From Pandoraea norimbergensis (lineage in GTDB: Bacteria; Pseudomonadota; Gammaproteobacteria; Burkholderiales; Burkholderiaceae), in the NCBI RefSeq assembly GCF_001465545.3, contig NZ_CP013480.3, forward strand, positions 3,720,001-3,784,000: 64,000 nucleotides of DNA, in the 5' to 3' direction. A program made the position numbers and the translations under genes. Shown in pieces: positions 54,445-64,000 of this stretch. The notes below the pieces were generated by a model. The model searched no databases, was not told where the DNA came from, and saw only the letters and a program-made list of their open reading frames with translations. The stretch's first letter is position 1; each line of letters begins with the position of its first letter.

Positions 54445-54963
54445 CTATTGCAGGGTTTCTTTCGCGCCTTCGGGGATCGGCAATGCCATGACGTCGATAC
54501 CCTCGTCGGCAAGCGCCTCGGACTCTTCGCGTGAGACGGTGCCACGGATATTGCGCTCCGGGGCTTCCTGATAGTGGATCTTGCGGGCCTCTTCGGCAAA
54601 ATTCTTGCCCACGTCTTCCGTGTTGGCGATCACATGGCGCACCGCCTTCATCCACAGCGCCTGAATCTCGCGTTGCGCTTGGGCAATTTCGGGCGGCAGT
54701 GACGGTGCAGACGAGGGACCCGATTTTGCAGCGCTCCCCTTCGCTCCCGGGGAGCCGCCTGCGGAGGCAGTCGACGCCGTATCACGCCCCGTTGCGCCCG
54801 AAAGATTCAGTCGCGGGGCCGACGGCACGCGCACGATGCCCGTGTCGCCACAGACCGGGCAAGTCACCAGCCCGCGAGACTGTTGCGAAAGGTAATCGTC
54901 CTCCGAGCCGAACCAGCCTTCGAAGGTGTGCTCGTGCGCACAACGCAAATCAAAAACCTTCAT
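54445..54963 (-). CDS. DUF1178 family protein
   Basis: A 172-aa protein starting MKVFDLRCAHEHTFEGWFGS, with a zinc-ribbon-like set of cysteines (C8 and the pair in VTCPVCGDTGIVRVPSAP). A low-complexity Ser/Gly/Ala linker is followed by a helical C-terminus (AVRHVIANTEDVGKNFAEEA and RGTVSREESEALADEGI). This is the DUF1178 family of proteobacteria; its function is unknown. It lies 83 bp downstream of the nudix gene on the same strand and may be in one unit. Confidence 0.88.
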   Translation of the reverse strand: MKVFDLRCAHEHTFEGWFGSEDDYLSQQSRGLVTCPVCGDTGIVRVPSAPRLNLSGATGRDTASTASAGGSPGAKGSAAKSGPSSAPSLPPEIAQAQREIQALWMKAVRHVIANTEDVGKNFAEEARKIHYQEAPERNIRGTVSREESEALADEGIDVMALPIPEGAKETLQ

Positions 54964-55018
54964 GACGCAATGAGTGTGTCCCTGCCCGGCCATGGACCGG
55001 GACCGGAATCAATAGAGG

Positions 55019-55040
55019 GGCGCCCGTTGCGGCGGGCGCC
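55019..55040 (-). terminator. Hairpin after the Nudix gene
   Basis: GGCGCCCG (55019-55026) pairs with CGGGCGCC (55033-55040), an 8-bp perfect GC stem with a 6-nt loop, 7 bp after the nudix stop codon on its strand. No T-run follows, so it may only partly separate the nudix gene from DUF1178. Confidence 0.45.
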
Positions 55041-55046
55041 GTGGCT

Positions 55047-55640
55047 TCAGCGCAGCGGCGAACGCTCGTTCGGCTGCCAGACTCCGGATAATATCTTTTC
55101 CAGCCAAAACGCGCCGATAACCGATTTGACGTCCGTGATACGGCCATCGCGCACCCATTGCAGCAACTCGGTGGCGGGCATCTTGAACACGTCGAGAAAC
55201 TCGCCGTCGTCGAGCTTCTGCTCACCCAGCGTGAGGTCGCGCGCGAGCCAGATGTCGATGAACTCGGTCGAATACGAAATCACCGGGTGAATACGCGTCA
55301 GGTAGTCCCAACGCTCGGCGTGGTAACCGGTCTCTTCGAGCAGCTCGCGCTTGCCGCACGCCAGACCACCCTCGGCTTCGTCGAGCTTGCCGGCGGGCAG
55401 TTCGGTCATCACGCGACGCAGCGGATAGCGGTACTGGCGCTCCATGAGCACCTGCCCGTCTTCGAACAGCGGAATCACCATCACCGCACCCGGATGCGTG
55501 GTGTATTCGCGCGTGGCCGTCTTGCCGTCCGGCAGACGCACGCTGTCGCGCTTGATGGTCAGGAAGGCGCCGTCGTAGACGGTATCGGTCGTGATCTGCG
55601 TCTCTACGAGGTGCTGATCGTCTGTTTGACGTTGTGTCAT
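55047..55640 (-). CDS. Nudix hydrolase, ADP-ribose pyrophosphatase-like
   Basis: A 197-aa Nudix enzyme. The Nudix box is GKLDEAEGGLACGKRELLEE followed by TGYHAERW, with the REllEE core intact. VYDGAFLTIKRDSVRLPDGK and PAGKLDE match the NudF-type ADP-ribose pyrophosphatases. The start has GGAGGT upstream. The gene is preceded by an 11-bp tandem repeat that may lie over its promoter; the reaction is likely ADP-ribose to AMP plus ribose 5-phosphate. Confidence 0.87.
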   Translation of the reverse strand: MTQRQTDDQHLVETQITTDTVYDGAFLTIKRDSVRLPDGKTATREYTTHPGAVMVIPLFEDGQVLMERQYRYPLRRVMTELPAGKLDEAEGGLACGKRELLEETGYHAERWDYLTRIHPVISYSTEFIDIWLARDLTLGEQKLDDGEFLDVFKMPATELLQWVRDGRITDVKSVIGAFWLEKILSGVWQPNERSPLR

Positions 55641-55657
55641 GAAACCTCCATGGCGGC

Positions 55658-55723
55658 ACAAAGCGTGCACAAAACCGGTACAAGATTCGTACAAAACCCA
55701 CACAAAACCCATACAAAACAAAA
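55658..55723. repeat. Six tandem 11-bp repeats (ACAAAACC core) near nudix promoter
   Basis: Units start at 55658, 55669, 55680, 55691, 55702 and 55713 with exact 11-bp spacing: ACAAAGCGTGC, ACAAAACCGGT, ACAAGATTCGT, ACAAAACCCAC, ACAAAACCCAT, ACAAAACAAAA. Each carries a short A-tract once per helical turn, so the DNA is probably bent. It lies 17 bp upstream of the nudix start, and its last unit abuts the DUF2818 terminator. Confidence 0.85.
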
Positions 55724-55743
55724 CGCCGCCCAGTGGGCGGCGT
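55713..55743 (-). terminator. Intrinsic terminator of the nuo/DUF2818 operon
   Basis: Read on the minus strand, ACGCCGCCC (55743-55735) pairs with GGGCGGCGT (55731-55723) over a 3-nt loop, followed by TTTGTTTTG. It lies 18 bp after the DUF2818 stop codon and closes the complex I operon. Confidence 0.85.
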
Positions 55744-55760
55744 CTCATGAAGCCAACATC

Positions 55761-56078
55761 TTACGCGGCAGCCGCCGGTCGATGACGCCACAAGTACCGG
55801 TAGACGAACCCCGGAAACGCGAACACGACAAACAAGCTCGCCGTCACCGCGTAGAACTCCCAGCCTTGGGCGAACACGTTGCCGATGCTCTTCTCGATCA
55901 GATAGCCGAGCGCGCCGACCACAAAGTACACCACTACCATCTCCAGCAGTCGCAGCCACAGCGACTTGACCGGTTGCTTGCGGGGGATGACACCGAACAG
56001 GCGCTGGTTCACGAACGGCAGGTTCGCGCCCAGCAGCGCCAGCAGAATCACAAGCGTACCACCTGCTGTCATACCCAT
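55761..56078 (-). CDS. DUF2818 family membrane protein
   Basis: A 105-aa membrane protein with three hydrophobic segments (about residues 3-18, 45-62 and 74-93). It has LPFVNQRLFGVIPRKQPVKS and GNVFAQGWEFYAVTASLFVV, typical of the DUF2818 family that regularly follows nuoN in Burkholderiales. The role is unknown; a complex I accessory or assembly part is an inference from this position. An in-frame ATG two codons later could also be the start. Confidence 0.85.
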   Translation of the reverse strand: MGMTAGGTLVILLALLGANLPFVNQRLFGVIPRKQPVKSLWLRLLEMVVVYFVVGALGYLIEKSIGNVFAQGWEFYAVTASLFVVFAFPGFVYRYLWRHRPAAAA

Positions 56079-56143
56079 CGTTCGTGTCTCCCGTCTTTCG
56101 TCTCGTTGGCTAGCTTCCGCTTGCCAATATTAGCTCGCCAGCA

Positions 56144-57613
56144 TTAGCTCGCCAAAGTCAGCTTGATCGTGCGCAGGCACCAGTCCATCAGCGGACCCGG
56201 CATCAGGCCGAGGTACACCAGCACCAGACCGTTGAGCGACAGCACCAGACGCATCGTGCCGCTGCCTTCCAGCGCGTTGCTGTCTTCCGGCTTGTCGAAG
56301 TACATCAGCTTCACGACACGCAGGTAGTAGAACGCACCGATCAGCGAGGCGATCACGGCCACGACAGCCAGCCACACCATACCGGCGTTGATCACCGCCT
56401 GAAGCACTGCCAGCTTGGCGTAGAAGCCTGCCAGCGGCGGAATGCCGGCCAGCGAGAACATCAGCATCAGCATGACGAAAGCGAACCACGGGCTGCGTTG
56501 GTTCAGGCCCTTCAGATCCGACAGGTTTTCGGCTTCGAAACCCTTGCGCGAGAGCAGCAGCACGATACCGAACGTGCCCAGCGTCGTCAGCAGGTAGATC
56601 ACGCTGTAGAACAGCGACGAACCGTACGCGTCGGCGATACCGTCGATCTTGCCGCCCACCACGCCCGAGAGCATGCCCAGCAGCACGAAGCCCATGTGCG
56701 AGATCGTCGAGTACGCCAGCAGACGCTTGACGTTGGTCTGCACGATCGCCGTCAGGTTACCGATCACCAGCGAGAGCACCGCCATGATGATCAGCATCTG
56801 TTGCCAGTCGATCGCCAGCGGCAGCATGCCTTCGACGAGCAAGCGCAGCAGCAGCGCAAACGCACCCAGCTTCGGCGCGCCGCCGATCAGCAGCGTGACC
56901 GGGGTCGGTGCGCCTTGATAGACGTCCGGCACCCACATGTGGAACGGGGCAGCGCCGAGCTTGAACGCCAGACCGGCCACGATGAACACCACGCCGAACA
57001 CCAGCACGATCTTGTTGACCGCGCCCGAGGCGATGACTTCGAAGACCTTGGCCAGTTCGAGCGAACCCGTCGCGCCGTACATCATCGACATGCCGTACAG
57101 CAGGAAGCCCGAAGCGAGCGCACCCAGCACGTAGTACTTCATGGCCGATTCGGTGGCGTTCGACGAATCGCGCCACACGGCAGCCAGCGCGTACAGCGAC
57201 AGCGACATCAGTTCCAGACCCAGATACAGCGTCAGGAAGTTGTTGCCCGAGATCATCACCGACAGCCCCAGCAGCGAGAACAAGCTGAGGATGTAGAAGT
57301 CACCACGGGCCAGGCCGCGGGCTTCCAGATACTTCTGGCCGTAGACGAACGTCATGAACGTTGCCAGACCACCGAAGGCCTTGAGCAGGTTCGACATCGG
57401 GTCGGCGACGAACACATTGCCGAACAGGTAGTGCGACGCCGGGTCGCTGGCGTTGCACGCCCACAGCACCGACACGACCGCGGTCGTGATGAGTGCCAGC
57501 ACGTAGTTCAGCTTGCGCGTCTGGCCGAGGAACGCGTCGCACATCATGATCACGAGGATCATGAGCAGCAGGATGGCCTCCGGCAACGCAGGCAGCAGAT
57601 TAATGTTTTGCAT
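56144..57613 (-). CDS. nuoN: NADH-quinone oxidoreductase subunit N
   Basis: A 489-aa antiporter-like membrane subunit of complex I with about 14 transmembrane segments. Conserved features include [19 protein letters not shown], containing the TM5 glutamate, [19 protein letters not shown] with the TM7 lysine region, and [15 protein letters not shown]. It pumps protons when NADH is oxidised. It lies 20 bp after nuoM in the leftward nuo operon. Confidence 0.97.
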   Translation of the reverse strand: MQNINLLPALPEAILLLMILVIMMCDAFLGQTRKLNYVLALITTAVVSVLWACNASDPASHYLFGNVFVADPMSNLLKAFGGLATFMTFVYGQKYLEARGLARGDFYILSLFSLLGLSVMISGNNFLTLYLGLELMSLSLYALAAVWRDSSNATESAMKYYVLGALASGFLLYGMSMMYGATGSLELAKVFEVIASGAVNKIVLVFGVVFIVAGLAFKLGAAPFHMWVPDVYQGAPTPVTLLIGGAPKLGAFALLLRLLVEGMLPLAIDWQQMLIIMAVLSLVIGNLTAIVQTNVKRLLAYSTISHMGFVLLGMLSGVVGGKIDGIADAYGSSLFYSVIYLLTTLGTFGIVLLLSRKGFEAENLSDLKGLNQRSPWFAFVMLMLMFSLAGIPPLAGFYAKLAVLQAVINAGMVWLAVVAVIASLIGAFYYLRVVKLMYFDKPEDSNALEGSGTMRLVLSLNGLVLVYLGLMPGPLMDWCLRTIKLTLAS

Positions 57614-57633
57614 GATCTAGATTTCCTCCCCGA

Positions 57634-59115
<1,482 letters not shown>

Positions 59116-59134
59116 TTTTTTGTGGCTCCCCCTT

Positions 59135-61183
<2,049 letters not shown>

Positions 61184-61199
61184 AACAGCGTTCGCTTTA

Positions 61200-61511
61200 T
61201 TAACCCTTGAGGCGGTCGAGATCTTCGACGTTGACCGTTTCGAGCTTACGGAACAACGTGACCAGAATGGCCAGGCCAATCGCAGCTTCTGCGGCGGCCA
61301 CCGTAAGGATGAAGAACACGAATACCTGACCGGCAATGTCGCCCAGGTAATGCGAGAACGCGACGAAGTTCAGATTGACCGCGAGCAACATCAGCTCGAT
61401 GGCCATCAGCAGCACGATCACATTTCTGCGGTTGAGGAAAATACCGGTAATGCTGATCGCGAAGAGAATCGCGCCCAACACCAGGTAATGCGCTAGCGAC
61501 AACGACATCAT
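61200..61511 (-). CDS. nuoK: NADH-quinone oxidoreductase subunit K
   Basis: A 103-aa three-span membrane subunit of complex I. It contains [20 protein letters not shown] with the conserved membrane glutamate and [20 protein letters not shown] with the second one. The start is [11 protein letters not shown] or one codon later. It lies between nuoJ and nuoL. Confidence 0.97.
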   Translation of the reverse strand: MMSLSLAHYLVLGAILFAISITGIFLNRRNVIVLLMAIELMLLAVNLNFVAFSHYLGDIAGQVFVFFILTVAAAEAAIGLAILVTLFRKLETVNVEDLDRLKG

Positions 61512-61520
61512 GCTGGCTCC

Positions 61521-62162
61521 TTATTCCGCCGCCGGCGTGTCGGCGCCGGTGGACTGCTGCCGGGCTTCGGCGGGCATCGACACCAGACGCACGCGCTCGT
61601 GTTTCTTCACGCGCACCTGCTTGCTCGGGTCGGTCTGTTTGTGGTCCTTACGGGTACGCATGGTCAGCGCAATCGCTGCAACCACCGCCACCAGCAGGAT
61701 CAGACCTGCCACTTCGAAGGCAAAGATATAGTCGGTGTACAGCGCAATGCCGAGCGCCTTGGTGTTCGGCACGTCGGGGGCCGATACGGCCTTGACCGGC
61801 GCACGCGTGGCACCGTAGCCGCGCATCAGCACGAGCGCCGCTTCGACGATCATGATCGCGCCGACGGTGCTCGCCAGCGGAATGAACTTGCCGAAACCGC
61901 GTCGCAGTTCGTCGAGATTGATGTCGATCATCATCACCACGAACAAGAACAGCACCATCACCGCGCCGACGTACACGAGCACCAGCATGATCGCGAGGAA
62001 CTCAGCCTCGAGAAGCATCCAGATCGCAGCAGCGTTGAAGAAGGCCAGCACCAGGAACAGTGCCGACTGCACGGGGTTGCGCGAGGTCACGACCTTCAGA
62101 CCCGAGACCACGAGGATCAGCGCAAACACGTAGAAAAGTAAGGTTGTGAATTCCATAATCAC
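61521..62162 (-). CDS. nuoJ: NADH-quinone oxidoreductase subunit J
   Basis: A 213-aa membrane subunit of complex I with five spans. Conserved parts are RNPVQSALFLVLAFFNAAAI and VYVGAVMVLFLFVVMM, the latter including the pi-bulge helix that links quinone chemistry to pumping. The C-terminal about 45 residues are a charged cytoplasmic tail. An in-frame ATG two codons later may be the true start (MEFTTLLFYVF). Confidence 0.96.
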   Translation of the reverse strand: MIMEFTTLLFYVFALILVVSGLKVVTSRNPVQSALFLVLAFFNAAAIWMLLEAEFLAIMLVLVYVGAVMVLFLFVVMMIDINLDELRRGFGKFIPLASTVGAIMIVEAALVLMRGYGATRAPVKAVSAPDVPNTKALGIALYTDYIFAFEVAGLILLVAVVAAIALTMRTRKDHKQTDPSKQVRVKKHERVRLVSMPAEARQQSTGADTPAAE

Positions 62163-62233
62163 CGGAGTGTCGCCAAATTAGCCAACGTCAAGCCGTACCG
62201 GGCGCGCCGACGAGCGTCGCGCCCTGCCCTGCA

Positions 62234-62725
62234 TTAACGGTACGGCGCATCGGCCGCCTTGGCCGCCGCGATTTCGTTTTCGTAACGATCGCCCACCGCG
62301 AGCAACATCTCTTTGGTGAAGTACAGATCGCCACGCTTCTCGCCGTGATACTCGAGGATGTGCGTTTCGACGATCGAGTCCACCGGGCAGCTTTCTTCGC
62401 AGAAGCCGCAAAAGATGCACTTGGTCAGATCGATGTCGTAGCGCGTGGTGCGACGCGTATTGTCGTCACGCACTTCCGATTCGATCGTGATGGCCATTGC
62501 CGGGCACACCGCTTCGCACAACTTGCATGCGATGCAACGCTCTTCACCGTTCGGATAGCGGCGCAGCGCATGCAGCCCGCGAAAACGCGGCGACAGCGGC
62601 GTCTTCTCTTCCGGAAACTGCACGGTCACTTTGCGTGCGAACGTGTAACGTCCTGTGAGCGCCATGCCCTTGAGCAGTTCCAACAACAGGAAACTGCCGA
62701 AAAAGTCTTTGATTGCCCTTACCAT
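62234..62725 (-). CDS. nuoI: NADH-quinone oxidoreductase subunit I
   Basis: A 163-aa peripheral-arm subunit carrying two [4Fe-4S] clusters (N6a, N6b) close to the quinone site. The ferredoxin motifs are [16 protein letters not shown] and [16 protein letters not shown], each with a CxxCxxCxxxCP set. It lies between nuoH and nuoJ in the operon. Confidence 0.98.
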   Translation of the reverse strand: MVRAIKDFFGSFLLLELLKGMALTGRYTFARKVTVQFPEEKTPLSPRFRGLHALRRYPNGEERCIACKLCEAVCPAMAITIESEVRDDNTRRTTRYDIDLTKCIFCGFCEESCPVDSIVETHILEYHGEKRGDLYFTKEMLLAVGDRYENEIAAAKAADAPYR

Positions 62726-62748
62726 GGGATTCCTCTACTCCGTTCGCC

Positions 62749-63813
62749 TCAGCCCCAGATGTTCCAGGGGGACATGATCCAGACACCCACCACGATCACC
62801 CAGACAATCGTCAGCGGCAGGAAAACTTTCCAGCCCAGACGCATGATCTGGTCGTAGCGGTAGCGCGGGAACGTCGCACGTACCCAAATGAACACCGACA
62901 GCAGCAGGAACACCTTAAACGCCAGCCAGAACACACCCGGGATGAACGACAGGAAGCCGAACGGCGCACTCCAGCCACCCAGGAACAGCACCGAGGCCAA
63001 CGCCGAGATGATGATCATGTTGATGTACTCGGCCAGGAAGAAGAGCGCGAAGCCCATGCCCGAGTACTCGATCATGTGACCGGCCACAATTTCCGATTCG
63101 CCTTCCACCACGTCGAACGGGTGGCGGTTCGTTTCCGCGATACCCGAGACGAAGTACACGACGAACATCGGCAGCAGCGGCAGCCAGTTCCACGACAACA
63201 GGTTCACGCCCATGCTGGCGAACATGCCGTGCTCTTGCGAGCGCACGATGTCCGACAGATTCAGCGAGCCAGCCGTCATCAGCACGCACACCAGCGCGAA
63301 GCCCATGGCGATTTCATACGAAATCATCTGGGCCGACGCGCGCATGGCGCCGAGGAAAGCGTATTTCGAGTTCGATGCCCAACCGGCCAGAATCACGCCG
63401 TACACACCGATCGACGAAATCGCCATCGCGTAGAGCAGACCGGCGTTCACGTCGGCGAGCACTGCGCCCGGCTGGAACGGGATCACCGCCCAGATCGCGA
63501 AGGCCGGCAGCACCGCCATCACCGGCGCGATGGCGTAAATGCCCTTGCTGACCTGCGTCGGCGTGATGACTTCCTTGAGCAGGAGCTTCAACACGTCGGC
63601 GATCGGCTGCAACAGACCGGCGGGACCCACGCGGTTCGGACCGAGACGCACGTGCATCCAGCCGATGAGCTTGCGCTCCCACAGAATCAGGTACGCCACG
63701 CACAGCAGCAGGATCACGGCCACGACGAGGATGCGGACCAGCGCCCACACCGTCGGCCAGGCCACGCCCAGCAGTTGCGTGCCGTATTGATTGATGACTT
63801 CGTTCAGGCTCAT
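62749..63813 (-). CDS. nuoH: NADH-quinone oxidoreductase subunit H
   Basis: A 354-aa membrane subunit that forms the quinone-binding entry of complex I. Motifs include [40 protein letters not shown] and the acidic loop [20 protein letters not shown]. About eight spans are expected. Its start codon directly abuts the nuoG stop codon, implying coupled translation. Confidence 0.98.
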   Translation of the reverse strand: MSLNEVINQYGTQLLGVAWPTVWALVRILVVAVILLLCVAYLILWERKLIGWMHVRLGPNRVGPAGLLQPIADVLKLLLKEVITPTQVSKGIYAIAPVMAVLPAFAIWAVIPFQPGAVLADVNAGLLYAMAISSIGVYGVILAGWASNSKYAFLGAMRASAQMISYEIAMGFALVCVLMTAGSLNLSDIVRSQEHGMFASMGVNLLSWNWLPLLPMFVVYFVSGIAETNRHPFDVVEGESEIVAGHMIEYSGMGFALFFLAEYINMIIISALASVLFLGGWSAPFGFLSFIPGVFWLAFKVFLLLSVFIWVRATFPRYRYDQIMRLGWKVFLPLTIVWVIVVGVWIMSPWNIWG

Positions 63814-64000
63814 TTACGCCTTCTCCACCGAAATTTCACCGAACATCGCGCCAAGCGCGGCGGACGCCGGCGTGGCTGCCGGGACGCGCACCACATTGGC
63901 AGGCAACGTTTCCGAGCGAGCGGCCGGCAGCGTGACCACCGCGTCGCCCTGGCGCACGCGCACGGCGTCGCCGGCAGCGAGGCCCAGGCTGTCGAACAGC
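63814..64000 (-). CDS. nuoG: NADH-quinone oxidoreductase subunit G (3' end only)
   Basis: Only the last 62 codons are inside the window: LFDSLGLAAGDAVRVRQGDA then, at the end, GAMFGEISVEKA. The segment looks like the molybdopterin-dinucleotide-binding-type C-terminal domain of NuoG, and the position directly before nuoH supports it. The gene continues beyond the right edge. Confidence 0.85.
   Translation of the reverse strand, partial: LFDSLGLAAGDAVRVRQGDAVVTLPAARSETLPANVVRVPAATPASAALGAMFGEISVEKA

Noticed and set aside
55658..55723. Plasmid-type iterons or an origin
   Set aside because: There is no Rep gene, no DnaA box cluster and the location is between chromosomal core genes; a bent promoter element is simpler.

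Overview
This 64 kb window is a chromosomal segment of a high-GC betaproteobacterium of the order Burkholderiales, family Burkholderiaceae; the gene set and coding style look most like Pandoraea, although the genus is an inference. Indicators are the leuC-entericidin-leuD arrangement, the sdhCDAB-sdhE-gltA cluster next to a GntR regulator and mdh, and the DUF2863 and DUF2818 (after nuoN) families typical of this group. No rRNA, tRNA, CRISPR array, transposase or phage gene was seen.

Layout. (1) 1-3.5 kb: 3-isopropylmalate dehydratase (leuC, leuD cut by the window edge) with a small entericidin-type lipoprotein between them, then gltA. (2) 3.5-13.4 kb: a TCA-cycle block: sdhE, sdhB, sdhA, sdhD and sdhC on the minus strand, a GntR/UTRA regulator, then mdh, a secreted MliC-like protein and acnA on the plus strand. 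A perfect palindrome and a second imperfect one flank a textbook promoter between gntR and mdh. (3) 13.5-28.2 kb: mixed housekeeping and accessory genes: an Ada/AlkA fusion overlapping ogt, DUF2863, trmB-like, a secreted basic-tailed protein, an M14 carboxypeptidase, yaaA, a solitary PIN protein, a methionine aminotransferase, a GST, a LysR regulator divergent from a zinc-free MDR oxidoreductase and an MFS exporter, and an unrecognised orphan gene in AT-richer DNA. (4) 28.8-35.9 kb: a plus-strand acyl-CoA catabolic cluster (3-hydroxyacyl-CoA dehydrogenase, enoyl-CoA hydratase, histidine phosphatase, ACAD10/11-type kinase, acyl-CoA dehydrogenase, GST), then a YegP-like protein.

(5) 35.9-54.3 kb is the accessory region and the most interesting part. 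A tightly spaced minus-strand operon of five genes carries an unknown 313-aa protein, two tandem paralogous RHS/YD-repeat proteins of about 1635 aa with near-identical heads but unrelated tails, an unknown 363-aa protein and a ricin-lectin-like lipoprotein. After a MaoC dehydratase, a plus-strand gene encodes a 1604-aa putative toxin with a histidine-rich segment, two modules resembling those of dermonecrotic-toxin-like proteins, and a C-terminal Cys/His/Asp arrangement like YopT/AvrPphB (C58) proteases. No immunity gene, VgrG, PAAR or TcA/TcB partner is visible, which favours eukaryote-directed toxins over antibacterial ones (inference).

(6) 54.4-64 kb: DUF1178, a Nudix hydrolase preceded by an 11-bp tandem repeat, DUF2818, and nuoN, M, L, K, J, I, H and the 3' end of nuoG, all on the minus strand.

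Functionally, blocks 2 and 6 form the respiratory core: citrate synthase, aconitase, malate dehydrogenase, complex II and complex I. Block 4 feeds acyl-CoA-derived electrons and acetyl-CoA into it, and block 5 is a host- or competitor-interaction locus inserted among core genes.
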